A DNA stretch of 64,000 nucleotides from Microbacterium sp. CBA3102 (lineage in GTDB: Bacteria; Actinomycetota; Actinomycetes; Actinomycetales; Microbacteriaceae), in NCBI RefSeq assembly GCF_007954505.1, contig NZ_CP042412.1:434001-498000 (forward strand). Direction: 5' to 3'. This document shows positions 51,421-60,167 of this stretch, piece by piece. Each line of letters opens with the position of its first letter. Position 1 is the first letter of the stretch. The position numbers and the translations under genes are program-made. The notes beneath the pieces were generated by a model. The model made no database searches. It was given only the letters and a program-made list of their open reading frames with translations, and was not told the origin of the DNA.

Positions 51421-52413
51421 TCAGACCGTGGGGATGAGCCCCTCCTCCGCGAGGCTCGCCCACAGCGCCGTCGGGATGTCGAGTGCGGCGTACTCCGCGT
51501 TCTGTCGCAGCTGCGCCGGGCGACTGCCGCCCACCACGACCGAGCGCACGACGTCGGACTGCAGCGGGAACTGGATCGCCGCGGCGGGCAGCGGCACCCC
51601 GTGGTCGGCGCACACGGCGGCGATGCGGACCAGCCGATCCCACAGCTCGTCCGGAAGCTGCCCGTACTCGTAACGCCCGTCGCGGCGCGGCTCGTTCGAC
51701 GCGAGCAGCCCGGAGTTGAACACGGAGGCCGCCACGATCCCGGTCGAGGTCTCCCGGCACGCGGGCAGCACGTCGACCGCGGCGGGCTGTTCGAGCAGCG
51801 TGTACCGGCCGGCCACCATGATCAGGTCGAGGTCGGCGGCACGGACGGCTGCGGCGAGAGCATCCGACACCATCGAGCCGATGCCGATCGCGGAGACCTC
51901 GCCGTCGGCCCGCAGCTGCTCCATCGCGGGGAGGGCTTCCGCGAGTGCGAGGTCGAGGTCGTGCCGCTCGGGGTCGTGCAGGTACAGCAGGTCGATGCGC
52001 TCGATGCCGAGACGCTCCCGGGACTCGTCGACGCTCGCACGGATCCCCGCCTCCGAGAAGTCCCACACCCGCTGCAGCTCGTCGGGCACGTGGAAGTCGT
52101 TGGCGGTGTCGAGGCCACCGGCGTGGTCGGGGTTCGGTCGCAGCAGACGCCCCGCCTTCGTCGAGAGCACGAACTCGTCCCGCGGCTTGGTCTGCAGGAA
52201 GGCTCCGAGCCGGCGCTCTGAGAGCCCCAGACCGTAATGCGGCGCGGTGTCGTAGAAGCGGATGCCGCTCTCCCACGCCGCATCGAGCACGGCCCAGGCC
52301 TCTTCGTCGCTGAGCGGTCGGAACAGGTTGCCCACGTTCGCGGCCCCGTACCCGAGGGCGGGAACGGGCAGGCGGTCAGGCCTCGCCAGAGGATCAGGCA
52401 CCGACATGCGCAC
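51421..52413 (-). CDS. aldo/keto reductase, probable L-fucose dehydrogenase
   Basis: A 330-residue aldo/keto reductase barrel. Seen: [52 protein letters not shown] with the catalytic Asp and Tyr, then [20 protein letters not shown] with the catalytic His region. The first part matches D-threo-aldose/L-fucose dehydrogenases, which oxidise L-fucose at C1 to the lactone. Position downstream of fuconate dehydratase and near fuconolactonase fits. Start 52413 or the next Met at 52407; either overlaps the 3' end of the dehydratase gene by 14-20 bp. Confidence 0.87.
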   Translation of the reverse strand: MRMSVPDPLARPDRLPVPALGYGAANVGNLFRPLSDEEAWAVLDAAWESGIRFYDTAPHYGLGLSERRLGAFLQTKPRDEFVLSTKAGRLLRPNPDHAGGLDTANDFHVPDELQRVWDFSEAGIRASVDESRERLGIERIDLLYLHDPERHDLDLALAEALPAMEQLRADGEVSAIGIGSMVSDALAAAVRAADLDLIMVAGRYTLLEQPAAVDVLPACRETSTGIVAASVFNSGLLASNEPRRDGRYEYGQLPDELWDRLVRIAAVCADHGVPLPAAAIQFPLQSDVVRSVVVGGSRPAQLRQNAEYAALDIPTALWASLAEEGLIPTV

Positions 52414-53689
52414 CCGTCCAAGAGTAAGCCGCGATGCTGTCGGCCTTCATCTCCATGCCTGTTCCCGGCGCGGTCGGCGCCATGTACGAGCCGCCGCGGA
52501 TGTCGGTGGGCACGACGAAGTGCTCGTGCAGGTGGTCGACGAACTCGATCATGCGGCCCTCGCGGGTCCCGGTGACCGCGACGAAGTCGAACATCGACAG
52601 GTGCTGGACGGCCTCGCACAGGCCGACTCCGCCGGCGTGCGGACAGACCGGCACGCCGAACTTCGCGGCGAGCAGGAGGTTCGCGATGTTCTCGTTCACC
52701 CCTGCCACGCGCACGGCGTCGATCTGCATGACCGAGATGGCCTCGGCCTGCAGGAGCTGCTTGAAGATCACGCGGTTCTGGGCGTGCTCGCCGGTGGCGA
52801 CCCGGATGGGTGCGATGCCCCGGGCGATCTCGGCGTGACCGAGCACGTCGTCGGGGCTGGTGGGCTCCTCGATCCAGGCGGGGTGGAACTCGGCGAGCGC
52901 GTTCACCCATTCGATGGCCTCCGACACCTCCCAGCGCTGGTTGGCGTCGATCGCGATGGGGAAGTCGGGCCCGCACACCTCGCGTGCTTTGCGGAAGCGG
53001 CGGATGTCGTCGTCGAGGTCGGCGCCGACCTTGAGCTTGATCTGGGTGAAGCCGTCGGCCATGGCCTCGCGGGCGAGGCGTTCGAGCTTCTCGTCGGAGT
53101 ATCCGAGCCATCCGGGGCTCGTGGTGTAGCCCGGGTACCCGCTGGCGAGGAGCTGCTGCTCCCGCTCGGCGCGGCCGGGTTCGGCGGCGCGCAGGATCTC
53201 GAGGGCGTCCTCGCGGGTGAGCGCGTTGGTGAGGTAGCGGAAGTCGACGAGATCGACGAGTTCCTCCGGCGTCATGCGGGCGAGCAGCTGCCAGAGCGGA
53301 AGCCCGGCGCGCTTGGCCTTGATGTCCCACAGCGCGTTGATGACCGCGCCGATCGCCATGTGCATGACGCCCTTCTCGGGCCCGAGCCAGCGCAGCTGCG
53401 AGTCGCCGATGATCTCGCGGAAGGTGCCGCCCATGTCATCGAGCAGCGGCTCGATCTCGCGCCCGACGAGGTGCCCGGCGAGCGCATCGATCGCCGCGAC
53501 CTGCACGTCGTTGCCACGGCCGATCGTGAAGACGAAGGCATGACCGTCGATGTCATCATCGGCATCGGTGCGCACGATGACGTACGCCGCCGAGTAGTCC
53601 GGGTCGGGGTTCATCGCATCCGACCCGTCCAGGCTCAGGGACGTGGGGAAGCGGATGTCGGTGGTGTCGAGGGCGACGATACGGCTCAC
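52394..53689 (-). CDS. L-fuconate dehydratase
   Basis: A 431-residue enolase-superfamily dehydratase converting L-fuconate to 2-keto-3-deoxy-L-fuconate. Seen: [28 protein letters not shown], the catalytic KxK motif QIKLKVG (Lys218 and Lys220), metal ligands Asp248 (AIDANQRW), Glu274 (WIEEPT) and Glu301 (TGEHAQNR), and His350 (VCPHAGG). The GTG at 53689 sits after GAGAGGAA and is preferred over the ATG at 53704, which would cover that site. First gene on the minus strand of the fucose cluster. Confidence 0.95.
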   Translation of the reverse strand: MSRIVALDTTDIRFPTSLSLDGSDAMNPDPDYSAAYVIVRTDADDDIDGHAFVFTIGRGNDVQVAAIDALAGHLVGREIEPLLDDMGGTFREIIGDSQLRWLGPEKGVMHMAIGAVINALWDIKAKRAGLPLWQLLARMTPEELVDLVDFRYLTNALTREDALEILRAAEPGRAEREQQLLASGYPGYTTSPGWLGYSDEKLERLAREAMADGFTQIKLKVGADLDDDIRRFRKAREVCGPDFPIAIDANQRWEVSEAIEWVNALAEFHPAWIEEPTSPDDVLGHAEIARGIAPIRVATGEHAQNRVIFKQLLQAEAISVMQIDAVRVAGVNENIANLLLAAKFGVPVCPHAGGVGLCEAVQHLSMFDFVAVTGTREGRMIEFVDHLHEHFVVPTDIRGGSYMAPTAPGTGMEMKADSIAAYSWTGAHVGA

Positions 53690-53744
53690 GGGATTCCTCT
53701 CCATGCGCGGCTGATTTCTTCCGCGCGGATCTCTTGGAGTGTAA

Positions 53745-53755
53745 ACATCCGATGT
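53745..53755. promoter_or_regulatory. ACATCCGATGT operator between divergent fucose genes
   Basis: Perfect 11-bp palindrome ACATC-C-GATGT in the gap between fuconate dehydratase and the FAH-family gene. An identical copy lies inside the FAH gene at 53898-53908, and near-copies precede the GntR gene (56422) and the ABC importer (49105). It is the likely site of the fucose-cluster GntR regulator. Confidence 0.65.
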
Positions 53756-53813
53756 CTATACTGTCAACGAGACCAGCCGCGTTGTCGCGGCTTCCCGACC
53801 GATCAGGAGAAAC

Positions 53814-54674
53814 ATGAAGTTCGCGCGGCTCGGCACCCCTGGCACTGAGATCCCCGTCCTGGTGGAGGGTGACCGATACCTCGACCTCCGCCCCGTAACA
53901 TCCGATGTGGATGGAGCGTTCCTCGAGAGCGACTTCGCCTCCCGCGTCGCGGCCGCTCGCGATGCCGGTGAGCTCCCCGAACTCGCGGACGCCGCGTCGA
54001 TGCGCATCGGCGCCCCGATCGCCCGTCCGAGCGCCGTGATCTGCATCGGCATGAACTACGCCGCCCACGCGGCGGAGTCGGGGTCGGAGCCGCCCACCAT
54101 CCCGATCCTCTTCCTCAAGACCCCGAACACCGTCGTCGGTCCGAACGACACGGTCACGATCCCCCGCGGCAGCGTCAAGACCGACTGGGAGGTCGAGCTC
54201 GGCATCGTGATCGGCACCCGCGCCGCCTACCTCGACAGCCCCGAGGAGTCCATGACGCACGTCGCCGGCTTCGTCGCAGCGAATGACGTGTCCGAGCGCG
54301 ACTTCCAGATGACCGTCTCCGGAGGACAGTGGTCCAAGGGCAAGATCGCGGCGGGCTTCAACCCCACCGGGCCCTGGCTGGTCACTCCCGACGAGGTCGA
54401 CCATCAGGCGCTCGGCCTACGCAGCTTCGTGAACGGCGAGCCGCGGCAGGACTCGAACACGAGCGACATGATCTTCACGGTCGAGCACATCGTGCACCAC
54501 CTGTCGCAGTACGTGACGCTCGAGCCCGGCGACCTCATCCTCACCGGCACCCCGCAGGGCGTGGCCCTCTCGGGGAAGTACCCCTACCTCGCCGCGGGCG
54601 ACGTGGTCGAGATCGAGATCGACGGCCTCGGCCGCCAACGGCAGGAGTTCGTGGCATGGGAGGCCCGGGGATGA
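53814..54674 (+). CDS. fumarylacetoacetate hydrolase-family enzyme
   Basis: A 286-residue FAH-fold enzyme. Seen: CIGMNYAAHAAESGSEPPTIPILFLKTPNTVVGPNDTVTIPRGSVKTDWEVELGIVIGT with acidic metal ligands, then AANDVSERDFQMTVSGGQWSKGKIAAGFNPTGPWLVTPDEV and the C-terminal LTGTPQGVALSGKYPYLAAGDVVEIEIDGLGRQ. In the L-fucose pathway this protein would cleave 2,4-diketo-3-deoxy-L-fuconate into pyruvate and lactate. Start at 53814 has an AGGAG site. It is the first gene of a two-gene plus-strand operon with the SDR (ATGA overlap). Confidence 0.93.
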   Translation: MKFARLGTPGTEIPVLVEGDRYLDLRPVTSDVDGAFLESDFASRVAAARDAGELPELADAASMRIGAPIARPSAVICIGMNYAAHAAESGSEPPTIPILFLKTPNTVVGPNDTVTIPRGSVKTDWEVELGIVIGTRAAYLDSPEESMTHVAGFVAANDVSERDFQMTVSGGQWSKGKIAAGFNPTGPWLVTPDEVDHQALGLRSFVNGEPRQDSNTSDMIFTVEHIVHHLSQYVTLEPGDLILTGTPQGVALSGKYPYLAAGDVVEIEIDGLGRQRQEFVAWEARG

Positions 54675-55420
54675 GTGCACTGAACGGACTGGTGGCGATC
54701 GTCACCGGTGGAGCATCCGGCATCGGCGCGGCGATCGCGCAGCGCCTGCACGCCGACGGCGCGACCATCGCGGTCCTCGACCGGGACACCGCGGCGGCTG
54801 ACCCCGCCTTCGCCGCCTTCACGGCCGATGTCTCGGATCGAGCGAGTGTCGACGCGGCGGTGGCCGCCGTCGCCGAAGAGTTCGGACGCATCGACATCGT
54901 CGTCAACAACGCCGGGATCGGCGCGCAGGGCGACATCGCCGCGAACGACGACGACGAGTGGGCCCGCGTGCTCTCGGTCAACGTCACCGGCATCGCCCGC
55001 GTCACCGCGGCGGCACTCCCCTGGCTGCGGAAGTCCCCGTCGGCCTCGGTGTGCAACACGGCATCCATCGCCTCGACCACCGGACTGCCGCAGCGCGCCC
55101 TGTACAGCGCCTCGAAGGGTGCCGTCTCCGCCCTCACCCGCGCGATGGCCGCCGACCACCTGCGCGAGGGCATCCGCGTGAACGCGGTCAACCCGGGCAC
55201 CGCCGACACCCCGTGGGTCGGACGCCTGCTCGACTCGGCGGTCGATCCCGCGGCCGAGCGCGCGGCACTGGAAGCCCGCCAACCCCACGGACGTCTGGTG
55301 AGCCCCGAGGAAGTCGCCGCCGCCGTCGCATACCTCGTGAGCCCTGCCGCGGGTTCGACCACCGGCACCTTCATCGAGGTCGACGGCGGCATGGCCCAGC
55401 TGCGCCTCCGCGCGGAGTAG
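54671..55420 (+). CDS. SDR oxidoreductase, probable 2-keto-3-deoxy-L-fuconate dehydrogenase
   Basis: A 249-residue short-chain dehydrogenase. Seen: VAIVTGGASGIGAAIAQRL (nucleotide-binding), IVVNNAGIG, and the catalytic YSASKGAVSALTRAMAADHL (Tyr-x-x-x-Lys), then NAVNPGTADTPWVGRLL. It would oxidise 2-keto-3-deoxy-L-fuconate at C4 before cleavage by the adjacent FAH enzyme. Start overlaps the FAH stop by four bases. Function rests on neighbours; SDR substrate specificity cannot be read from motifs. Confidence 0.88.
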   Translation: MSALNGLVAIVTGGASGIGAAIAQRLHADGATIAVLDRDTAAADPAFAAFTADVSDRASVDAAVAAVAEEFGRIDIVVNNAGIGAQGDIAANDDDEWARVLSVNVTGIARVTAAALPWLRKSPSASVCNTASIASTTGLPQRALYSASKGAVSALTRAMAADHLREGIRVNAVNPGTADTPWVGRLLDSAVDPAAERAALEARQPHGRLVSPEEVAAAVAYLVSPAAGSTTGTFIEVDGGMAQLRLRAE

Positions 55421-55436
55421 CCCCCCCTTCGTTCCC

Positions 55437-55494
55437 GTGCGGGATCAAAAACGCACCTGAACACGCCCACGGAGGTGCGATTTCGATCCCGCAC
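55437..55494. repeat. 58-bp palindromic element, family C copy 2
   Basis: Begins GTGCGGGATCAAAAACGCAC and ends GATTTCGATCCCGCAC; arms match at 20 of 22 positions. It lies between convergent genes (SDR and fuconolactonase) and has exactly the same length as the copy at 15961-16018. Confidence 0.8.
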
Positions 55495-55542
55495 CCGCCC
55501 CGCGCGGGACGGGGGCGGGACGGCGGGGCGGGCGGGGCGGGG

Positions 55543-56403
55543 TCAGAGGGAGTAGAAGGCGGCGGCGGTGTCGTGGAAGAGGGCGGTCTGGTCGAGGCCG
55601 CGCGAGTGCGCCCACGCGGCGACCGTGTCGAACCACCGGGCACGCGACGATGATCCGTAACCCGCGCCGCTGACGGCGGAGACCGGCCAGTCGCTTCCCC
55701 ACATCATCCGCTCCGGCCCGAACAGGTCGGCCGCAACGTCCAGGAACGGGATCAGCTGCTCAGCGCTCCACTCGCCGCCGGCCTCGGCGGGCAGACCGGA
55801 GATCTTGCAGAAGGTGAGGGGATGCCGGGCGAGTTCGGCCAGATCCCGCTCCCACTCCGACGGCGGCGCGAGCGGAGCCGATGCCGTTCCGACCGCGGGC
55901 TTGCCGAGGTGGTCGAGCACGATCCGCAGTTCCGGGATCGCTCCGGCCAGGCGTGCCACATCCGGGAGCTGCGAGTGCCGCACGCATGCATCGAAGGTCC
56001 AGCCCCTGGCGGCGACCTCGCGCGCGCCCGTCACGAACGCGGTGGACAGGGCCGTGCCGTCGGGCTCATCCTGCAGGAGGTGTCGCACGCCGACCACGAG
56101 AGGCTCGGACGAGAGTTCCTCCAGGTGCACGGTCGTGTCCGTGCCGCCGTCCAGTCGCACGCCCGCCACGATCCCGACCACCCCGAGCTCCCCCGCCTGG
56201 CCCGCGACCCAGCGCACCTCGTCGAGGGACTCGTCCTCCCGCGCCCCGGCCTGCACGAACACGGCCGTCTCCTCGGAGGCATCCTCGATCCGAGCTCGCT
56301 CGAGCTCGCCGCCGCCGAACCTTCCGGCGAGAGGGCCTTCGAGCCAGGCGTAGGTCAGAACCTCGGGATCCCAGAGGTGCAGATGTGAATCGAGAACGCG
56401 CAT
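55543..56403 (-). CDS. amidohydrolase, probable L-fuconolactonase
   Basis: A 286-residue metal-dependent hydrolase of the amidohydrolase-2 family. Seen: VLDSHLHLWDPEVLTYAWLEGPLAG (His-x-His), IVLDHLGKPAVG (third His) and MMWGSDWPVSAV (catalytic Asp), plus YGSSSRARWFDTVAAW. The pattern matches L-fuconolactonase/L-rhamnono-lactonase of the lactone-hydrolysing group. It opens L-fucono-lactone to L-fuconate for the dehydratase. Start at ATG 56403; no ribosome site decides this, but upstream is the operator. Divergent from the GntR gene. Confidence 0.9.
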   Translation of the reverse strand: MRVLDSHLHLWDPEVLTYAWLEGPLAGRFGGGELERARIEDASEETAVFVQAGAREDESLDEVRWVAGQAGELGVVGIVAGVRLDGGTDTTVHLEELSSEPLVVGVRHLLQDEPDGTALSTAFVTGAREVAARGWTFDACVRHSQLPDVARLAGAIPELRIVLDHLGKPAVGTASAPLAPPSEWERDLAELARHPLTFCKISGLPAEAGGEWSAEQLIPFLDVAADLFGPERMMWGSDWPVSAVSGAGYGSSSRARWFDTVAAWAHSRGLDQTALFHDTAAAFYSL

Positions 56404-56421
56404 GCCTCCATCCTGCCGGAG

Positions 56422-56434
56422 ACATCCGATCAAT
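56422..56434. promoter_or_regulatory. ACATCCGATCAAT motif between lactonase and GntR genes
   Basis: Half-conserved copy of the ACATCCGATGT palindrome, 17 bp before the GntR start at 56451 and 19 bp before the lactonase start on the other strand. A candidate autoregulatory site. Confidence 0.5.
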
Positions 56435-56450
56435 CGCTAGGATGACGCTC

Positions 56451-57128
56451 ATGGCAGTCACCGACGAGGCGATCGAGAAGATCAAGGCGATGATCGTGGC
56501 AGGCGAGCTCGCCCCCGGCGACCGGCTTCCCCCCGAGAAAGAGCTCTCCGAGCGGCTGGGACTCTCCCGCAACTCCATGCGCGAAGCGGTCAAGGCGCTC
56601 GAGGTCATCCGCGTCCTCGATGTGCGTCGGGGGGACGGCACCTACGTCACGAGCCTCGAACCCCACCTGCTGCTGGAGGCCATCTCGTTCGTCGTCGACA
56701 TGCACGATGACGACTCGATGCTCGAGATCTTCGCGGTGCGCCGGATGCTGGAGTCACAGGCGACCGGACTCGCGGCGACCCTGGGCACCGACGAGAAGAT
56801 CTCCGAGCTGCAGGCCGAGGTCGATTCGGTCGATGCGGCGGTCACGATCGAGGCGCTCGTCGATCACGACATCCGGTTCCATCGGGAGATCGTCGCGATG
56901 TCCGGCAACGCGTACCTCGCGAGCCTCATCGAGCACCTGAGCAGCCAGACCGTGCGCGCGCGCGTGTGGCGAGGCCTCACCGAGGGGGGCGCCGTCGAGC
57001 GCACCCTGTCGGAGCACCGGGCCATCGCCGATGCGATCGCCCAGCACGACTCGGCTCTCGCGACCTCGCTGGCCACCGCGCACATCGCAGGCGTCGAGCG
57101 CTGGCTGCGTCAGGCCGCGGCGAGCTGA
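56451..57128 (+). CDS. GntR/FCD regulator of the L-fucose cluster
   Basis: A 225-residue GntR regulator. Seen: MIVAGELAPGDRLPPEKELSERLGLSRNSMREAVKALEVIRVLDVRRGDGTYVT (winged helix), then an FCD sensor domain with IFAVRRMLESQATGLAA and HDIRFHREIVAMSGNAYLASLIEHLSSQ, where His and Asp residues typically bind metal and ligand. ATG at 56451 with AGGA eight bases upstream is favoured over the one at 56442. It probably represses the fucose genes, induced by a fuconate-type metabolite. Confidence 0.9.
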   Translation: MAVTDEAIEKIKAMIVAGELAPGDRLPPEKELSERLGLSRNSMREAVKALEVIRVLDVRRGDGTYVTSLEPHLLLEAISFVVDMHDDDSMLEIFAVRRMLESQATGLAATLGTDEKISELQAEVDSVDAAVTIEALVDHDIRFHREIVAMSGNAYLASLIEHLSSQTVRARVWRGLTEGGAVERTLSEHRAIADAIAQHDSALATSLATAHIAGVERWLRQAAAS

Positions 57129-57147
57129 CAGCAGCGGCGGGCGCCGC

Positions 57148-57810
57148 TCATGCCCCCAGACGCACCATCGCGGCGTCGAACTCCGCCGCGGAGCTGTCGC
57201 TCACCTCATGGAAGAGCACGCGGTCGAGCACGTCGGGGGCGGCGGTGAAGTACGGGACGCCGGCCAGGCGCAAGCCCGTGATGTCATCCGGCGAGCGCAG
57301 CGACGCGGCGAGGACGTTCGAGTCGCTGCCCGCGCACACCTCCTGCATCCGCGCGATCGTCGCATCGCCGTCGAGCCCGGCATCGCGCATCCGTCCGAGG
57401 TACGGAGCGATGTACTGCACCCCGGTCGACGCGCACGCGAGCGCCTGCGCGACCGAATACACGGCGGTCACCAGAACGGTCGCGCCGTCGCGCACGAGCG
57501 CGGATGCCGCGGCGAACCCCGCAGACGTCGCGGGCACCTTCACGGCGACCCGGTCCCCCAGCGCGCGGATACCCTCGGCGTTGCGGAGGAAGGACGCGGT
57601 GTCGCCGCCCCAGGTCTGGAAGAAGATCTCCTTCGCCCCCTCCGACTCCCAGCGGGCGTAGAGCTCGGGGATCTCGGCGGCGGTGCGGCCTCCCCGTTCC
57701 AGGATGGTCGGGTTCGTGGTCACGCCGTGCACCACGCCCGCGGCGAGCAGCCGGGAGACGCGGTCGACATCGGCACTGTCGACGTACAGGCGTGGCGCGA
57801 TCGGGGTCAT
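57148..57810 (-). CDS. transaldolase-like aldolase (FSA type)
   Basis: A 220-residue protein of the small transaldolase/fructose-6-phosphate aldolase group. Seen: LYVDSADVDRVSRLLAAGVVHGVTTNPTILERGG, the Schiff-base Lys91 in VAVKVPATSAG, and AVYSVAQALACASTGVQYIAPYLGRM. The 220-residue length matches FSA/TalC rather than full transaldolases. It would split a ketose phosphate, such as a six-carbon phosphate, into a dihydroxyacetone or glycolaldehyde unit plus an aldose phosphate. It is divergent from ribokinase across the shared operators at 57830-57872. Confidence 0.88.
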   Translation of the reverse strand: MTPIAPRLYVDSADVDRVSRLLAAGVVHGVTTNPTILERGGRTAAEIPELYARWESEGAKEIFFQTWGGDTASFLRNAEGIRALGDRVAVKVPATSAGFAAASALVRDGATVLVTAVYSVAQALACASTGVQYIAPYLGRMRDAGLDGDATIARMQEVCAGSDSNVLAASLRSPDDITGLRLAGVPYFTAAPDVLDRVLFHEVSDSSAAEFDAAMVRLGA

Positions 57811-57829
57811 CGGGGTCTCCTCGCGGACA

Positions 57830-57872
57830 ACCTGTCGTTACAGGTACGGATTCGGCTAATGTAATGACAGCC
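57830..57872. promoter_or_regulatory. operators between the aldolase and ribokinase genes
   Basis: ACCTGTCGTTACAGGT (57830-57845), a near-perfect match to the two sites at 40220-40258, lies 20 bp before the aldolase start. TGTAATGACAG (57860-57870), the same core in the other orientation, lies 59 bp before ribokinase. They place this divergon in the same regulon as the 40-45 kb operon. Confidence 0.8.
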
Positions 57873-57928
57873 ACCGCGATCTGTCAAAGCGTCGGCTACA
57901 CCTGCCGTCGAGGAAGATCAGGAGCAAG

Positions 57929-58891
57929 ATGACCCCCGCACACTCCGAAGACCGCTCCGGTGTCGTCATCGTCGGCAGCGTCACGGCCGACGTCACCACG
58001 TTCTCCGGGCGCTTGCCCGCACGGGGCGAGACGATCCTGGGAGACGAGTTCACCCTCATGCTGGGTGGCAAGGGAGCGAACCAGGCCGTCGCGGCCGGAC
58101 GCTCGGGTGCGCGCACGAGCTTCGTCGGCTGTGTCGGAGACGACCTGTTCCACGACCTCGTGGTCGACGGGCTCACCGCGGCCGGGGTCGACCTCACGCA
58201 TCTGCGCACGGTTCCCGGCCCCACCGGCATCGCGCACATCCGTGTCGACTCCTCCGCGCAGAACGACATCGTGATGGTGCCGCTCGCCAACGCCGCCCTC
58301 AGCGCCCCGCAGATCGACGAGGCCCTCACGGCTCTCGCCCCCACGACCTCGGTGCTGCTCACCCAGCTCGAGACCCCTTCCGCGCTCACCGCGCACATCA
58401 CCGCGCGGGGACGTGAACTCGGCATGACCGTCATCCTCGATCCGGCCCCGGCCGCCGAGCTGGACGCCGAGATCTGGCGGAGCATCGACATCGTGACCCC
58501 CAACGAGACCGAGGCGACGCTGATCAGCGGCATCGAGGTGACGGATGCCGCATCGGCCGAACGCGCCGGACGCTGGTTCCTCGCGCAGGGAGTCGGCGCG
58601 GCGGTGATCACCCTCGCGGGCCAGGGATCGTGCGTCGTCACCGCGGAAGGCGCGTCCGTGATCCCGCCGTTCCCGGTGGAGGCGGTCGACACGACCGCGG
58701 CGGGAGATGCGTACGCGGGGTACCTCGGTGCCGCGCTCGCCAACGGCAGCACCCTGGCGGACGCCGTGCGCCTGGCCACGGCCGCCGGTGCGCTGACGGT
58801 CACGAAGCAGGGCGCATCGCCCAGCCTTCCGCACCGTGCCGAGGTCGACGCGTTCCTGACCGCACGCCTGGCCGCGCCCGTCGCGAACTGA
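57929..58891 (+). CDS. rbsK: ribokinase-like PfkB-family kinase
   Basis: A 320-residue PfkB kinase. Seen: VVIVGSVTADVTTFSGRLPARGETILGDEFTLMLGGKGANQAVAAGRSG with the ribokinase GGKGANQA motif, then IVTPNETEATLISG and the catalytic VDTTAAGDAYAGYLGAALANG. Most similar in motif to ribokinase. It stands next to rbsD and an FSA-like aldolase, so ribose or a related pentose is the most probable substrate. ATG at 57929 follows AGGAG. Confidence 0.9.
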   Translation: MTPAHSEDRSGVVIVGSVTADVTTFSGRLPARGETILGDEFTLMLGGKGANQAVAAGRSGARTSFVGCVGDDLFHDLVVDGLTAAGVDLTHLRTVPGPTGIAHIRVDSSAQNDIVMVPLANAALSAPQIDEALTALAPTTSVLLTQLETPSALTAHITARGRELGMTVILDPAPAAELDAEIWRSIDIVTPNETEATLISGIEVTDAASAERAGRWFLAQGVGAAVITLAGQGSCVVTAEGASVIPPFPVEAVDTTAAGDAYAGYLGAALANGSTLADAVRLATAAGALTVTKQGASPSLPHRAEVDAFLTARLAAPVAN

Positions 58892-58928
58892 CTTCCTGTA
58901 CCGGACCTGCGGAGAACCGAGGACACAC

Positions 58929-59333
58929 ATGCGCAAGACGGCCACCACCATCAATCCCGCGCTCTCCCGCGTGATCAGCGAGACCGGGCACACGGACCTC
59001 GTCGTGGTCACCGACGCCGGGCTGCCCATCCCTCCCGGCTCCGAGCGCATCGACCTGGCGTACCGCCCGGGCGCTCCGGAGTTCCTCGATGTGCTCGACA
59101 CCGTGCTCGCCGAGATGGTGGTCGAGGGGGCGACGGTCTCGGCCGAGGTCGCCGAGAAGAGCCCGGAGGTGCTGGCCGCACTGCGGGAGCGGTTCGCCGG
59201 CATGGGGTTCGAGATCGAGCTCATCCCCCACGTCGAGTTCAAGAAGCTCAGCCAGGGCGCTCGCGCGTTCGTGCGCTCCGGGGAGTTCACCCCCTACGCC
59301 AACGTGATCCTGCACGCGGGGGTGGCGTACTGA
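58929..59333 (+). CDS. rbsD: D-ribose pyranase
   Basis: A 134-residue RbsD/FucU-family mutarotase interconverting pyranose and furanose forms of ribose. Seen: INPALSRVISETGHTDLVVVTDAGLPIPPGSERIDLAYRPG, with the catalytic His in GHTD, and the C-terminal FKKLSQGARAFVRSGEFTPYANVILHAGVAY. Length is normal. It lies 37 bp after ribokinase and shares one base with the GntR start, so it is in the same operon. It would give ribokinase its furanose substrate. Confidence 0.93.
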   Translation: MRKTATTINPALSRVISETGHTDLVVVTDAGLPIPPGSERIDLAYRPGAPEFLDVLDTVLAEMVVEGATVSAEVAEKSPEVLAALRERFAGMGFEIELIPHVEFKKLSQGARAFVRSGEFTPYANVILHAGVAY

Positions 59334-60145
59334 TGGTCACCGTCGACGACGCGATCGACCGCCACTCCGCCGCCCCAATGTATGACCAGCTGCGCCAGCT
59401 GATCATCGACGGCATCGCCCGCGACGGCCTGCAGCCCGGCGACCCGCTGCCGGGAGAGCACCGCCTCTGCGAGCGGTACGGCATCTCGCGCACCGTCGTC
59501 CGCCAAGCGCTCGCCCAGCTGGAGCACGAAGGGCTCGTGGAGCGCGTGAAGGGCAAGGGCACGTTCGTCTCCCGCCCTCGCACGAGCGAGAGTCTCGTGC
59601 ACACACTGGTGGGCCTGTACGACGACGTCGAGCGCCGCGGCGGACACGTGCACAGCGACGTCCTGCGACACGAACGGACGACAGCCGACGAGGAGGTCGC
59701 GCTCGCGCTCGAGCTCCCCGTCGACTCCCCCGTCGTCGTCTTGGAGCGCCTGCGGCACGTCGACGGCGAGCCGTGGTCGCTGTCGACGACGTGGATGCCG
59801 GAGGCCACGGGCTCCGTGACGCTCGGCGCCGACCTGACCGAGGGGTCGCTGTACCGGCTCCTCGCCGAACACGACATCGTCGCGACGCACGGCGTGCGCT
59901 CGGCGGAGGCGACGGTGGCGACGCACGAACAGGCGCAGTTCCTGGGCGTCAGCGCCGGCTCGGCCCTGCTGCGTCTGCGCAGCATCAGCCGCAGCGCCGA
60001 CGGTGCACCGATCGAGTACTTCGTCGCCTATCACCGCGGTGATCGGTCGCGCTTCGAGTTCCAACTCCAGCAAGAGCAGTCGCAGGCCTCCCTGCTGCAC
60101 GTCGACGGCGATGGCGGGGCCTCGCGCGCCGGGACGGTGGGCTGA
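59333..60145 (+). CDS. GntR/HutC-type regulator with UTRA domain
   Basis: A 270-residue regulator. Seen: N-terminal winged helix [69 protein letters not shown], then a UTRA ligand-binding domain (from [25 protein letters not shown] to [16 protein letters not shown]). It is the most likely protein for the ACCTGT-N4-ACAGGT sites, since it lies in one of the operons carrying them. The ligand should be a phosphorylated sugar of the pathway. Confidence 0.9.
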   Translation: MVTVDDAIDRHSAAPMYDQLRQLIIDGIARDGLQPGDPLPGEHRLCERYGISRTVVRQALAQLEHEGLVERVKGKGTFVSRPRTSESLVHTLVGLYDDVERRGGHVHSDVLRHERTTADEEVALALELPVDSPVVVLERLRHVDGEPWSLSTTWMPEATGSVTLGADLTEGSLYRLLAEHDIVATHGVRSAEATVATHEQAQFLGVSAGSALLRLRSISRSADGAPIEYFVAYHRGDRSRFEFQLQQEQSQASLLHVDGDGGASRAGTVG

Positions 60146-60167
60146 GTCGCCCGGTAGTGTCGAGGGC

